A stretch of DNA of 64,000 bases from Ciceribacter lividus (GCF_003337715.1 NZ_QPIX01000004.1:283262-347261); one strand, 5' to 3'; shown: positions 47,318 to 56,792, counted from the first letter of the stretch. The notes: generated from the letters alone by a model not told the origin. A program made the numbers and translations.

Positions 47318-47575
47318 ATGGCATCGGTGACGATCTACACGCGCCAATTCTGCGGCTATTGCGCACGCGCCAAGGCGCTGCTGGAGGCAAAAGGCGTCGC
47401 CTATGTCGAACATGATGCGACCGGGAGACCCGAGGTGCGGGAGGAGATGATCGCGCGGTCGAATGGCGGCATGACCTTCCCGCAGATATTCATCGGCGAC
47501 AAGCATGTGGGCGGCTGCGATGATCTTCATGCGCTTGATCGGGCAGGCAAGCTCGACGAGATGCTGGCAAGCTAG
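47318..47575 (+). CDS. grxC: Glutaredoxin 3
   Basis: An 85-residue glutathione-dependent oxidoreductase. The dithiol active site is CGYC at residues 12-15 (TRQFCGYCARAK), the glutathione-binding TFPQIFIG lies near 53, and GGCDDL near 66 completes the fold. The start at 47318 has GGAG upstream and is preferred to an upstream ATG. It is followed after 12 bases by the Nit1-like amidase, suggesting a glutathione-related operon. Confidence 0.95.
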   Translation: MASVTIYTRQFCGYCARAKALLEAKGVAYVEHDATGRPEVREEMIARSNGGMTFPQIFIGDKHVGGCDDLHALDRAGKLDEMLAS

Positions 47576-47587
47576 AGGCGTGACGCG

Positions 47588-48445
47588 ATGACATTCAAGG
47601 CTGCTGCAGTCCAGATGTGCTCCGGAGTGAATCCGGACAAGAATGCCGATGCCATGGCCCGTCTCGTGCGCGAAGCTGCCGGTCGCGGTGCCGCTTACGT
47701 GCAGACGCCCGAAATGACCGGTGCCGTTCAGAAGGACCGTCCGGGACTGATGGCGGTGCTACGCGACGAAGAGACCGATCTCATCGTAAAGAAGGCATCG
47801 GAACTCGCCAAGGAGCTCGGCATCCACCTGCATGTTGGGTCGACAGCCATCAAGCTCGCCGACGGCAAGATCGCCAACCGCGCCTTCCTGTTCGGGCCAG
47901 ACGGTCGCAAGATCTGTTCCTACGACAAGATCCACATGTTCGACGTCGATCTCGACAATGGCGAGAGCTGGCGCGAAAGCGCCGTCTACCGTCCCGGCGA
48001 GCGGGCGGTCGTCGCGGATCTGCCCTTCGGCAAGCTCGGCTTCGGCATCTGCTACGACGTGCGCTTCCCGCATCTCTTCCGGGCGGAGGCCATGGCGGGC
48101 GCGGAGATCCTGACGACGCCGGCGGCCTTCACCAAGCAAACGGGCGAGGCGCATTGGGAGATCCTGCTTCGCGCGCGCGCCATCGAGAACGGCGCCTATG
48201 TCATCTCGGCCGCGCAAGCGGGACTCCACGAGGACGGGCGCGAGACCTTCGGGCACTCGATGATCGTTGGCCCCTGGGGTAAGGTGCTCGCGTCAGCGGG
48301 CGGAACCGGCGAGGACGTGGTGGTGGCCGAGATCGACCTCGAGGCGGTCAAGGCCTGCCGGGCCAAGATTCCCAACCTCAGGAACGGCCGCGACTTTTCG
48401 CTCGACATTGCCCCCGTGCTCGCCAAGGGAGGCGTCACGGTTTGA
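47588..48445 (+). CDS. Carbon-nitrogen hydrolase, Nit1-like (probable deaminated-glutathione amidase)
   Basis: A 285-residue nitrilase-superfamily amidase. The catalytic triad is E42 (QTPEMTG), K114 (YDKIHMFDVDL) and C155 (GICYDVRFPHL). The segment TGEAHWEILLRARAIENGAY and GHSMIVGPWGKV matches mammalian Nit1 and E. coli YbeM, which repair deaminated glutathione. That activity is inference, but the adjacent grxC supports a glutathione link; omega-amidase is the alternative. The stop overlaps the TTG start of the DUF1178 gene, so they are coupled. Cytosolic. Confidence 0.85.
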   Translation: MTFKAAAVQMCSGVNPDKNADAMARLVREAAGRGAAYVQTPEMTGAVQKDRPGLMAVLRDEETDLIVKKASELAKELGIHLHVGSTAIKLADGKIANRAFLFGPDGRKICSYDKIHMFDVDLDNGESWRESAVYRPGERAVVADLPFGKLGFGICYDVRFPHLFRAEAMAGAEILTTPAAFTKQTGEAHWEILLRARAIENGAYVISAAQAGLHEDGRETFGHSMIVGPWGKVLASAGGTGEDVVVAEIDLEAVKACRAKIPNLRNGRDFSLDIAPVLAKGGVTV

Positions 48446-48870
48446 TCCGCTATTCCCTGTGCTGCGACAAGGCGCACCAGTTCGAGGGCTGGTTCTCGGA
48501 GAGCGCCGATTTCGACCGGCAGAAGGCGTCGGGCTATCTGACCTGTCCGGCCTGCGGCTCCGCGGAGGTGTCCAAGGTGCTGATGGCGCCGGCCGTTTCC
48601 ACTGCGCGACAGAAGGAAGAAACCCAGGCACTCGCGGTCTCCGAGGTGCAGAAGCAGGCCTTCGTCAAGCTCAAGGAAGCAATCCGCGAGATCCGTGCGA
48701 GCAGCGACGACGTGGGCGAGAAGTTTCCGGAAGAGGCGCGCAAGATCCATTACGGCGAGGCGGAGGCCCGCGGCATCATCGGCCAGGCCTCGCCGGTCGA
48801 GGTTCAGTCGCTGCTCGAAGAGGGCATCGAGATCGCTCCGCTGCCGGTGCTGCCGGACGACGTGAATTGA
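48442..48870 (+). CDS. DUF1178 family protein, zinc-ribbon-like N-terminus
   Basis: A 142-residue protein with two Cys pairs (RYSLCCDKAHQFEGWFSES, then TCPACGSAEVSKV near 33-45) that form a zinc-ribbon-like N-terminus. The C-terminal half is helical and contains FPEEARKIHYGEAEARGI, the DUF1178 signature. The start is a TTG overlapping the amidase stop. Its TGA overlaps the next TTG start by 2-3 bases. DUF1178 is conserved beside the Nit-type amidase in many Alphaproteobacteria, but no function is known. Confidence 0.85.
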   Translation: MIRYSLCCDKAHQFEGWFSESADFDRQKASGYLTCPACGSAEVSKVLMAPAVSTARQKEETQALAVSEVQKQAFVKLKEAIREIRASSDDVGEKFPEEARKIHYGEAEARGIIGQASPVEVQSLLEEGIEIAPLPVLPDDVN

Positions 48871-49451
48871 AGGCCGGTTCCCATCATCTGGCCGTCTATA
48901 ATTTCGGCGTCCATACCGCCTCATACCTGGCCGCATCCGTCCAAGGTTTTGCGTTGCGTGAGCCGCTGAATTTCGAAGCAGCGACGCGCGCTGTCGGTTT
49001 CGTTGGAAGGTCCGGTTATGCAGCCGAGCCGGGACCGGAAAGCTGGGGCGAGCGGGTCTTCCCGCGCTTTCTGGAAGAGGCCGGCCGGACCAGTGGGGTT
49101 TCGTCACTCTCTCTCTGGCAAGACATCGAAAGCCTGATGGCCTTCACCTATTCGGGTGTTCATGCCGACGCGCTAAAGCATGCTCGTCACTGGAACGAGC
49201 GACATGCTTGGCCGCCACTGGTCTTGTTCTGGATGAACGCTGGGCAGCTTCCGACTTGGACGGAGGCTGTGGAGCGATTCGAGTTGCTCACCGATCGCGG
49301 GCCGACACCGCAGGCTTTCAGCTTTAAGTCCGCCTTCACCTCAGAGGGTGTCCCTTACGCGGTCGACCGAGAACGGGTGAAGGTGCTCTCCATCCAGAAT
49401 TCAAAGAGGCAAGCCGACCTGCTGTCGCTGATCACGACCTTACCCGTCTGA
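48867..49451 (+). CDS. DUF3291 domain-containing protein
   Basis: A 194-residue protein with a DUF3291 domain, a ferredoxin-like fold related to antibiotic-biosynthesis monooxygenases. It starts at TTG 48867 overlapping the DUF1178 stop, then AGSHHLAVYNFGVHTASYLA; the conserved SLWQDIESLMAFTYSGVHAD lies near residue 90. A heme- or small-molecule-binding role is possible for the family, without proof. It is the last gene of the comF-grxC-nit1 run, with the DUF924 gene convergent 8 bases away. Confidence 0.75.
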   Translation: MKAGSHHLAVYNFGVHTASYLAASVQGFALREPLNFEAATRAVGFVGRSGYAAEPGPESWGERVFPRFLEEAGRTSGVSSLSLWQDIESLMAFTYSGVHADALKHARHWNERHAWPPLVLFWMNAGQLPTWTEAVERFELLTDRGPTPQAFSFKSAFTSEGVPYAVDRERVKVLSIQNSKRQADLLSLITTLPV

Positions 49452-49459
49452 TCGCGGCT

Positions 49460-50011
49460 TCAGCCCTTGAAACCGTCGGCGTCGAGGTAGGCCTGCTCTT
49501 CGGGTGTCGTTTCGCGGCCGAGGGCGGCATTGCGGTGGGGGAAGCGGCCGAAGCGTTCGATCAGTTCCAGATGCAGGACAGCCCATTTCAACGGCTCGGC
49601 GTCGCCCGTTTCGTCACGGTGCTTCTCGAACAGGGAGATGCCGAACTGCTGTTCCTTCAGGTCCTCCGAATGCTCGAAGGGCAGGTAGAAGAACGGACGC
49701 AGGATCGGCTCCACCTCCATGTCGAAGCCCTTGGCGAGCGCGCGACGGGCCGTGGCGCGGGCGAGCGGATCCGTCGCATAGGAGTGGCCGCTGCCGCGGA
49801 AGAGATTGCGCGGGAATTGGTCGAGGAGAAGAAGCAGTGCCAGCGTCCCTTCCGGCGTCTCCTGCCAATTGGAGAGCGCACGGTAGGAAGCCTGGAAATG
49901 CAAGTCGGCATAATCGGCCGCGATCTCGGCATCGAGCGCCGCGTTGCTTGAAAACCAGGCTTCGGGGCCGTGGCGGAGCCAGCAGTCGATGACGGCTTGC
50001 GGCGAACTCAT
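49460..50011 (-). CDS. DUF924 family protein
   Basis: A 183-residue protein of the DUF924 family, all-helical with a TPR-like feel. The motifs [14 protein letters not shown] near residue 60 and [12 protein letters not shown] near 86, then [15 protein letters not shown] near 106, are characteristic. Function unknown. Its start shares ATGA with the ubiG stop, so translation is coupled. Confidence 0.85.
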   Translation of the reverse strand: MSSPQAVIDCWLRHGPEAWFSSNAALDAEIAADYADLHFQASYRALSNWQETPEGTLALLLLLDQFPRNLFRGSGHSYATDPLARATARRALAKGFDMEVEPILRPFFYLPFEHSEDLKEQQFGISLFEKHRDETGDAEPLKWAVLHLELIERFGRFPHRNAALGRETTPEEQAYLDADGFKG

Positions 50012-50763
50012 GTCGCCGGCCTTGGACGGCTGGCGAGCACCATGTAATTCACGTCGATGTCGGCCGACAGGTTCCACTGGTTCTGCAGCGGATTGAAGAA
50101 GACGCCCTTGGTCTCGAGAATCTGCATGCCGCTTGCCGACAGAGGCCGCTCGATTTCCTCCGGCCGCACCAGCTTCTCGTACTGATGCGTCCCGCGCGGC
50201 AGCCAGCCCAGAACGTATTCCGCGCCGACGATGGCAAGCGCTGCGGCCTTCAATGTACGGTTGATCGTCGAGATCAGCATGAGTCCGCCGGGCTTCACCA
50301 TCGAAGCACATGTGCTGATGAAGAAATCCACGTCGGCAACGTGTTCGACGACTTCCATGTTCAGCACCACGTCGAAGCGCTCGCCGGCCGCCGCCAGCGC
50401 TTCCGCCGTCACGGCACGGTAGTCGACGATGGTTCCCATCTGCTCGGCATGAGTGCGGGCGATGCCGATATTTCTTTCCGAGGCGTCCGCGCCCAGCACC
50501 GTTGCGCCCATCCGTGCGACCGGTTCGGAGAGCAGGCCGCCGCCGCAACCGATGTCGAGAATTCTCAGTCCCTGTAGCGGATGGTGGCTTTTCGGATCGC
50601 GTCCGAAATGCTCCGCCACCTTGTCTCGAATATAGGTCAGCCGGACCGGGTTGATTTTGTGCAGTGGTTTGAACTTGCCCGTGGGATCCCACCATTCCGC
50701 GGCCATCGCCGAAAAACGGTCGACCTCGACCTGGTCAATGGTGGTGCGCGCCTGTTCGGTCAT
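50008..50763 (-). CDS. ubiG: 3-demethylubiquinol / 2-polyprenyl-6-hydroxyphenol O-methyltransferase
   Basis: UbiG, 251 residues, performs both O-methylations of ubiquinone synthesis at the inner membrane. The SAM motif is [20 protein letters not shown] near residue 66, EHVADVDFF lies near 138, and the C-terminal amphipathic region [21 protein letters not shown] near 185 is typical. The start [20 protein letters not shown] at 50763 is standard. It is followed by the coupled DUF924 gene and diverges from the SH3 gene. Confidence 0.95.
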   Translation of the reverse strand: MTEQARTTIDQVEVDRFSAMAAEWWDPTGKFKPLHKINPVRLTYIRDKVAEHFGRDPKSHHPLQGLRILDIGCGGGLLSEPVARMGATVLGADASERNIGIARTHAEQMGTIVDYRAVTAEALAAAGERFDVVLNMEVVEHVADVDFFISTCASMVKPGGLMLISTINRTLKAAALAIVGAEYVLGWLPRGTHQYEKLVRPEEIERPLSASGMQILETKGVFFNPLQNQWNLSADIDVNYMVLASRPRPAT

Positions 50764-50956
50764 TTGCCGATCTCCATGAATTCCCGAAGAAATCAAGTCG
50801 GACGATCGACTGAGGATGTCAAGTCCACGGATCTCCGGCGGTCGCACCGCAACTGTGAGCCTGCCTCAATACAGCCTGAAAGAGGGACCATCCACATTGC
50901 CGAAACGTTACCGTTTTGATGTGCATAGGCCCCGTTCCGGGGTTCAGGAGACGATC

Positions 50957-51667
50957 ATGAAGAGATTATCGCTACTTGCGATGGCCGCCGTGGGAATGCT
51001 CGGCATCCCGGCGCTTGCGGACGCTGCACCTGCTTATTCGACGGCGGACGTCAACATGCGTTCGGGCCCGAGCACGCAGTATCCCCCCGTCTTGGTGATC
51101 CCTTACGGCAGCCGTGTGGACATCCGCGGGTGTCTGAGTTCCCAGGCCTGGTGCGACGTCGACTACCGCGGCATCCGTGGCTGGGTATCAGGCAGCTATC
51201 TGCAGGCGAGTTACGAGCAGCGCCACGTCTATGTCGGCCCGAGTTACTACGAACCGCTCGGTATTCCGACCGTGGTGTTCAGCATCGACACCTACTGGGA
51301 CCGCTACTATCGCGACCGTGACTTCTATCGGGATCGCGACGAGTGGCGAGACGGGTACTATCGTCCGGCGGTTCGCCGCGACGTTTATCGCCGTCCTCCG
51401 CCGCCGCCGCGGTGGGACGACGACGAGGAATACGGCTGGCGCGAGCCGTCCCGGCGCGTTCGCGAGCCGCGGCGAGACCCTCCGCCGCCACCGCCACCAC
51501 CAGTAATGTGGGACGACGACGCGCAGCCCGTCTATGAACGAAGCGGGCGCCGCCTTCCGCCGCGGGATCGTGGCGAGTTGATCCGCGAGAAGAACAAGCA
51601 GGCAGAGGGCAAGCGTCTGATCAAGCGTTGCAACCAAGGAATGATTGCCTGTCAGTCGCACGATTGA
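50957..51667 (+). CDS. Exported SH3b-domain protein with low-complexity tail
   Basis: A 236-residue protein with a signal peptide (residues 1 to about 24, ending LADA-AP), one bacterial SH3 domain (about residues 27-80; VNMRSGPSTQYPPVLVIPYG and GWVSGSYL), and a tail very rich in Tyr, Arg, Asp and Pro, including an RDxDFYRDRDEW-like repeat and two Pro runs. SH3b domains often bind peptidoglycan, so it may attach to the cell wall. ATG 50957 follows CAGGAG. It is monocistronic with a hairpin downstream. The tail composition is unusual. Confidence 0.8.
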   Translation: MKRLSLLAMAAVGMLGIPALADAAPAYSTADVNMRSGPSTQYPPVLVIPYGSRVDIRGCLSSQAWCDVDYRGIRGWVSGSYLQASYEQRHVYVGPSYYEPLGIPTVVFSIDTYWDRYYRDRDFYRDRDEWRDGYYRPAVRRDVYRRPPPPPRWDDDEEYGWREPSRRVREPRRDPPPPPPPPVMWDDDAQPVYERSGRRLPPRDRGELIREKNKQAEGKRLIKRCNQGMIACQSHD

Positions 51668-51682
51668 CGAGCCCGGACGAAT

Positions 51683-51710
51683 CTGCGCGATCGCCGTGGC
51701 GGTCGCGCAG
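51683..51710 (+). terminator. Strong stem-loop downstream of the SH3 gene
   Basis: A long GC-rich stem (51683-51695 with 51698-51710) lies 16 bases past the stop. There is no T run after it, so it may end transcription weakly or protect the mRNA 3' end. Confidence 0.45.
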
Positions 51711-51946
51711 ATCAATCTCGTGCAGATATCAGAACCGTGTGTCCTGCCTCCTCATCGGCATGAGTGCCGCCATCGTTCCAGCCGCTCCGGGGGACGAGAA
51801 GATCCGAGACGATCCTTGAGCCGCCCGCGCTGTTGCGACGTCGGGCATTTCCGTATCCTCCCACCGCGAAGACACGGCGCTCCGTCGTCTGGTCACATCG
51901 TTCGCCGCCGAAGCCCTGAGCTGAAGGCGTTTCAGGCCCGGGGCCA
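51711..51946. other. Non-coding gap before lysC, no feature seen apart from promoter at its end
   Basis: The 394-base space between the SH3 gene and lysC. Short open frames exist on both strands but none has a ribosome site and coding character. The lysC promoter lies at its right end. I see no attenuator hairpin with a terminator run or a Lys-codon-rich leader peptide. Confidence 0.6.
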
Positions 51947-51975
51947 TTGAACTTCCCGGGGGATTTGGCTATGAG
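51947..51975 (+). promoter_or_regulatory. Sigma-70-type promoter of lysC
   Basis: TTGAAC (51947-51952), a 17-base spacer and TATGAG (51970-51975). The predicted leader to the start at 52062 is about 80 bases. Confidence 0.6.
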
Positions 51976-52061
51976 ACCGCAACTTGTCTGCGCCTCGCGG
52001 CTCAGGTGGTTTCTTCAGCGGTGCCGGTCGGTACCCAACATTCGTGACGGTAGTTAAGGCA

Positions 52062-53336
52062 ATGGCTCGCATCGTGATGAAATTCGGCGGAACCTCCGTC
52101 GCCAATCTCGAACGTATTCACAATGTCGCACGGCATGTGAAACGTGAGGTCGATGCCGGTCACGAAGTGGCGGTTGTCGTTTCGGCCATGTCGGGCAAGA
52201 CGAACGAACTGGTCGACTGGGTGCGCAACATACCGAAGGTCGCCGGCGCCGACTCGCCTTTCTATGACGCACGCGAATACGACGCGGTCGTCGCCTCGGG
52301 GGAGCAGGTAACCTCCGGCCTGCTGGCGATCGCCCTGCAGTCTATGGGTATCAACGCGCGCTCCTGGCAGGGCTGGCAGATTCCGATCAAGACGGACAAT
52401 GCCCACGGAGCCGCCCGCATTCAGGAGATCGATGGTTCGGACATCATCCGGCGGATGGGTGAGGGGCAGGTGGCGGTTGTCGCCGGCTTCCAGGGTATCG
52501 GCCCCGATAATCGCATCTCGACGCTTGGTCGTGGCGGTTCGGACACGTCTGCGGTGGCGATCGCCGCCGCGGTCAAGGCCGATCGTTGTGATATCTACAC
52601 GGACGTCGACGGAGTCTATACGACGGACCCTCGTGTCGAACCGAAGGCGCGAAGACTGAAGAAGATCGCCTTCGAGGAAATGCTGGAAATGGCGTCGTTG
52701 GGCGCGAAGGTGCTTCAGGTACGCTCGGTCGAACTGGCCATGGTGCACAAAGTGCGGACCTTCGTGCGCTCGAGTTTCGAGGACCCGGATGCTCCGGGGA
52801 TGGGCGACCTTCTCAATCCGCCCGGTACGTTGATTTGCGATGAGGAAGAGATCGTGGAACAGGAAGTTGTCACCGGCATTGCGTATGCCAAGGATGAAGC
52901 GCAAATCTCGCTGCGCCGCGTCGCAGACCGTCCGGGCGTTTCCGCCGCGATCTTCGGTCCGCTCGCCGAGGCGCATATCAATGTCGACATGATCGTTCAG
53001 AACATCTCGGAGGATGGCACCCGGACGGACATGACCTTTACGGTGCCCTCGGGCGACGTCGAAAAGGCGCTCGCCGTTCTCGGCGACAACAAGGAGAAGA
53101 TCGGCTACGACGTCCTCCAGAGCGAATCGGGGCTGGTCAAGGTTTCGGTCATCGGTATTGGCATGCGCAGCCATGCCGGCGTGGCGGCCACCGCCTTCCA
53201 GGCGCTCGCTGAAAAGGGTATCAACATCAAGGCGATCACCACGTCGGAGATCAAGATCTCTATCCTGATCGACGGCCCCTATGCCGAACTCGCGGTCCGG
53301 ACTTTGCATTCCTGCTACGGCCTCGATAAGAATTGA
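52062..53336 (+). CDS. lysC: Aspartate kinase
   Basis: The first enzyme of the aspartate family (lysine, threonine, methionine), 424 residues. The kinase domain starts with the motif VMKFGGTSVANLERI; TSAVAIAAAVKADRCDIYTDV lies near residue 175. Two ACT domains follow (about 265-424; for example GVSAAIFGPLAEAHINVDMI), which bind lysine and threonine for feedback control. Two in-frame starts inside the gene are the expected origin of a separate beta subunit in some bacteria; I did not see a strong internal ribosome site. ATG 52062 follows TAGTTAAGGCA. It lies upstream of ptsP. Confidence 0.96.
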   Translation: MARIVMKFGGTSVANLERIHNVARHVKREVDAGHEVAVVVSAMSGKTNELVDWVRNIPKVAGADSPFYDAREYDAVVASGEQVTSGLLAIALQSMGINARSWQGWQIPIKTDNAHGAARIQEIDGSDIIRRMGEGQVAVVAGFQGIGPDNRISTLGRGGSDTSAVAIAAAVKADRCDIYTDVDGVYTTDPRVEPKARRLKKIAFEEMLEMASLGAKVLQVRSVELAMVHKVRTFVRSSFEDPDAPGMGDLLNPPGTLICDEEEIVEQEVVTGIAYAKDEAQISLRRVADRPGVSAAIFGPLAEAHINVDMIVQNISEDGTRTDMTFTVPSGDVEKALAVLGDNKEKIGYDVLQSESGLVKVSVIGIGMRSHAGVAATAFQALAEKGINIKAITTSEIKISILIDGPYAELAVRTLHSCYGLDKN

Positions 53337-53423
53337 TTCCGCTGAGGCGGTCTGCCACTCTCGACGATTGATGCGGGTGGCGGTCCGCCCCGTCCATAGA
53401 CCGTTTTCGGGAGCATGCGCGCG

Positions 53424-55691
53424 ATGAGAGACCTGTCTGCCGGTCCACGCGTCCTCCTCAAACGGCTCCGCGAACTGATGGCGGAGCCGCTTGAGCCACA
53501 GGAGCGCCTTGACCGGATTGTTCGTCAGATCGCGAGCAACATGGTCGCGGAAGTGTGCTCCGTCTACGTGCTGCGCTCCGACGGCGTCCTCGAACTCTAC
53601 GCGACCGAAGGTCTCAACAAGGACGCGGTGCACCTTGCCCAGCTGAAAATGGGGCAGGGACTTGTCGGTACGATCGCGGCAAGCGCGCAATCGCTCAATC
53701 TCTCGGATGCTCAAGCCCATCCGGCGTTCCGCTATCTCCCTGAGACTGGGGAAGAAATCTATCATTCCTTCCTCGGTGTGCCGATTCTGAGAGCCGGCCG
53801 CAGTCTTGGCGTTCTCGTGGTCCAGAATAAGGCACAGCGGAATTACCGGGAGGATGAACTTGAAGCGCTCGAGACGACAGCCATGGTGCTGGCCGAGATG
53901 ATCGCGACGGGCGAACTGAAGAAGATCACCAGGCCGGGTCTCGAACTCGACCTTACGCGGGCAGTCACCATCGAAGGCGACAGCTATGGCGAGGGGATCG
54001 GACTTGGCTATGTCGTGCTGCACGAACCGCGCATCGTGGTGACCAATCTTCTCAACGAAGACAGCGAGAAGGAAATCCGCCGGCTCGCCGATGCGCTCGG
54101 TTCGTTGCGCATCTCTATCGATGACATGTTGTCACGGCGTGAAGTCGCAATGGAAGGCGAGCACCGCGAAGTGCTTGAGACCTACCGTATGTTCGCCCAC
54201 GATCAGGGCTGGGTCCGCCGCATGGAAGAGGCGATCCATAATGGACTGACCGCGGAGGCGGCGGTCGAGAAGGTGCAGAGCGACACCAAGGCCCGCATGA
54301 TCCGTCTGACGGATCCTTATCTTCGGGAGCGGATGCACGACTTCGACGACCTCGCCAACCGCCTGCTCAGACAGCTGACCGGCTTTTCGTCGCGGAGTGC
54401 ATCGGAAGGCTTTCCGTCCGATGCCATCATTCTCGCACGCGCCATGGGTGCCGCGGAACTGCTCGACTATCCGCGCAGCCATATTCGCGGGCTGGTGCTG
54501 GAGGAGGGGGCGGTGACGAGTCACGTCGTGATCGTCGCCCGCGCGATGGGTATCCCGGTTGTCGGCCAGGCGGCGGGCGCGGTAGCACTTGCCGAGAATG
54601 GCGATCCTGTCATCATCGACGGTGACGACGGAAAGGTCCACGTCCGGCCGATGGCGGACCTTCAGAAGGCGTACGAAGAGAAAGTGAAGTTGCGCGCGCG
54701 TCGGCAGGAGCAGTTCCGGGCGCTTCGCGACGTGGAGCCGCTGACGAAGGACGGCAAGCGTATCCTCCTCCAGATGAATGCCGGCCTGCTCGTCGATCTG
54801 CCGCAACTGGCCGCTTCGGGTGCAGAAGGCATCGGATTGTTCCGTACCGAACTGCAGTTCATGATTTCCTCCACGATGCCGAAAGCGGAAGAACAGGAGA
54901 ATTTCTACCGCAGCGTCCTGCGCCAGGCCGACGGTCGACCGGTGACGTTTCGCACGCTGGATATCGGCGGCGACAAGGTCGTTTCCTATTTTCGGTCGCA
55001 GGAAGAGGAAAACCCGGCGCTGGGCTGGCGCGCGATACGCCTGTCGCTCGACCGGCCCGGACTGTTGCGCACTCAGCTCAGGGCGCTCCTGAAAGCGTCG
55101 GCCGGCGCCGAGCTCAAGATGATGCTGCCGATGGTGACCGAGGTCTCCGAAATTCGCGCAGTGCGTGAACTGATGCAGAAGGAGGTCCAGCACCTCTCCA
55201 AGTTCGGACACCAGCTGCCGAAGCGCCTGCAGTTCGGCGTGATGCTCGAGGTTCCTGCCCTGCTGTGGCAACTGGAGGAACTGATGGAGGAGGTGGACTT
55301 CGTGTCTGTCGGCTCCAACGACCTCTTCCAGTTTTCGATGGCTGTCGACCGCGGCAACGCCCGGGTGGCGGACCGCTTCGACGTGCTCGGCCGATCGTTC
55401 CTGCGCATTCTTCGCGACATCGTCCGCGCCGCCGACAAGGCCGGGACGCCGTTGACGCTGTGCGGCGAGATGGCGGGCAAGCCTCTGAGCGCGATGGCCC
55501 TGCTCGGGCTCGGCTTCCGGTCGATCTCGATGTCGGCGACGTCGATCGGCCCGATCAAGGCGATGCTTCTTGCGCTGGATGTCGACCGCCTGAGCAAGCT
55601 GCTGGACGGCGCGCTGGACGATCACCGCACGCATCTGCCTGTACGCGACATCCTCACCGGATTCGCGGAAGACAACAACATTCCCCTTTGA
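53424..55691 (+). CDS. ptsP: PTS-Ntr enzyme I, phosphoenolpyruvate-protein phosphotransferase PtsP
   Basis: The nitrogen-related PTS enzyme I, 755 residues, that transfers phosphate from PEP to NPr. The N-terminal GAF domain (about residues 20-165) links it to nitrogen signals; the phospho-His is about H367 in VTSHVVIVARAMGIPVVG; the PEP-binding barrel follows, with GSNDLFQFSMAVDRGN near 625 and the catalytic Cys in LCGEMAG near 680. ATG 53424 (MRDLSAGPR) is one of two possible starts. The lysC-ptsP-prfA order is conserved in Rhizobiales. The gene ends 21 bases before prfA. Confidence 0.96.
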   Translation: MRDLSAGPRVLLKRLRELMAEPLEPQERLDRIVRQIASNMVAEVCSVYVLRSDGVLELYATEGLNKDAVHLAQLKMGQGLVGTIAASAQSLNLSDAQAHPAFRYLPETGEEIYHSFLGVPILRAGRSLGVLVVQNKAQRNYREDELEALETTAMVLAEMIATGELKKITRPGLELDLTRAVTIEGDSYGEGIGLGYVVLHEPRIVVTNLLNEDSEKEIRRLADALGSLRISIDDMLSRREVAMEGEHREVLETYRMFAHDQGWVRRMEEAIHNGLTAEAAVEKVQSDTKARMIRLTDPYLRERMHDFDDLANRLLRQLTGFSSRSASEGFPSDAIILARAMGAAELLDYPRSHIRGLVLEEGAVTSHVVIVARAMGIPVVGQAAGAVALAENGDPVIIDGDDGKVHVRPMADLQKAYEEKVKLRARRQEQFRALRDVEPLTKDGKRILLQMNAGLLVDLPQLAASGAEGIGLFRTELQFMISSTMPKAEEQENFYRSVLRQADGRPVTFRTLDIGGDKVVSYFRSQEEENPALGWRAIRLSLDRPGLLRTQLRALLKASAGAELKMMLPMVTEVSEIRAVRELMQKEVQHLSKFGHQLPKRLQFGVMLEVPALLWQLEELMEEVDFVSVGSNDLFQFSMAVDRGNARVADRFDVLGRSFLRILRDIVRAADKAGTPLTLCGEMAGKPLSAMALLGLGFRSISMSATSIGPIKAMLLALDVDRLSKLLDGALDDHRTHLPVRDILTGFAEDNNIPL

Positions 55692-55712
55692 ATGATCTGC
55701 CTGGAGTAGAGA

Positions 55713-56792
55713 GTGGCAAAGCTACCTGTCGATAAGATGCGTGAGCTCGAACGCCGATTCGGTGAGATCGAGGCTCGCATGTCGGCCGGGCCGGCCGCGG
55801 ACGTCTACGTCAAGCTCGCGTCGGAATATGCCGAGTTGCAGCCGGTCGTCGGCAAGGTTCGCGAATACGAGGCGGCGATCACCGAGTTTGCAGGCCTGCG
55901 ATCGATGCTGGCCGACAAATCGACCGATCGTGAGATGCGCGCTCTTGCCGAGACCGAGATTCCCGAGGTTGAGGAGCGCATTGCGGCGCTCGAGACAGAT
56001 ATCCAGATCCTCCTTCTGCCGAAGGACGCAGCGGACGAAAAGAGCGCCATTCTCGAAATTCGCGCCGGCACCGGCGGTTCGGAAGCGGCGCTGTTTGCCG
56101 GTGACCTCTTCCGGATGTACGAGCGCTTCGCCAGTTCCAAGGGGTGGAAGGTCGAGGTCCTGTCGGCCAGCGAAGGCGAGGCGGGCGGCTACAAGGAAAT
56201 CATCGCGTCCATTACCGGCCGCGGCGCGTTCTCGAAACTGAAATTCGAGTCCGGCGTGCACCGCGTGCAGCGCGTCCCGGAAACGGAGGCGAGCGGTCGC
56301 ATTCATACATCGGCGGCAACCGTGGCGGTGCTGCCGGAGGCCGAGGAGATCGATGTCGAGATCCGCCCGGAGGACATCCGGATCGACACGATGCGCTCGT
56401 CCGGCGCCGGCGGGCAGCACGTCAACACCACTGACTCGGCGGTACGTATCACGCACCTGCCGACGGGGCTCGTGGTTACGAGTTCGGAGAAGTCGCAGCA
56501 TCAGAACCGGGCCAAGGCGATGCAGGTCCTGCGTTCCAGGCTCTACGACATGGAGCGTCAACGGACCGAAAGCGAGCGCTCGGCGGATCGCCGGAGCCAG
56601 GTAGGGTCCGGAGACCGATCCGAGCGTATTCGCACCTACAATTTTCCACAGGGCCGGGTCACCGATCACCGCATCAATCTTACCCTCTACAAGTTGGACC
56701 GTATGATGGAGGGCGATATCGACGAACTCGTGGATGCCCTGATCTCCGACTACCAGGCCGGTCAGCTTGCCCAGCTCGGCGAGCAGTCGTGA
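55713..56792 (+). CDS. prfA: Peptide chain release factor 1
   Basis: RF1, 359 residues, recognises UAA and UAG and frees the finished protein from the ribosome. The catalytic GGQ is in [15 protein letters not shown] near residue 230 and is the site of methylation by PrmC, encoded next. The domain 2 region with the anticodon-like PxT motif is in [16 protein letters not shown] near 188. The start is GTG 55713 with GGAGTAGAGA upstream. It overlaps prmC by 4 bases. Confidence 0.97.
   Translation: MAKLPVDKMRELERRFGEIEARMSAGPAADVYVKLASEYAELQPVVGKVREYEAAITEFAGLRSMLADKSTDREMRALAETEIPEVEERIAALETDIQILLLPKDAADEKSAILEIRAGTGGSEAALFAGDLFRMYERFASSKGWKVEVLSASEGEAGGYKEIIASITGRGAFSKLKFESGVHRVQRVPETEASGRIHTSAATVAVLPEAEEIDVEIRPEDIRIDTMRSSGAGGQHVNTTDSAVRITHLPTGLVVTSSEKSQHQNRAKAMQVLRSRLYDMERQRTESERSADRRSQVGSGDRSERIRTYNFPQGRVTDHRINLTLYKLDRMMEGDIDELVDALISDYQAGQLAQLGEQS

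Noticed and set aside
51971..52057. 28-codon leader peptide before lysC (MRPQLVCAS...)
   Set aside because: Its ATG falls inside the predicted -10 box, it has no Lys or Thr run, and there is no attenuator hairpin.
52002..54023. 673-codon open frame on the minus strand under lysC/ptsP
   Set aside because: A GC-rich shadow frame antisense to two sure genes. No start site or domain pattern; its sequence is the low-complexity His/Arg/Asp type of antisense frames.
54132..55634. 500-codon minus-strand frame under ptsP
   Set aside because: Antisense shadow of the PEP phosphotransferase. No family resemblance.
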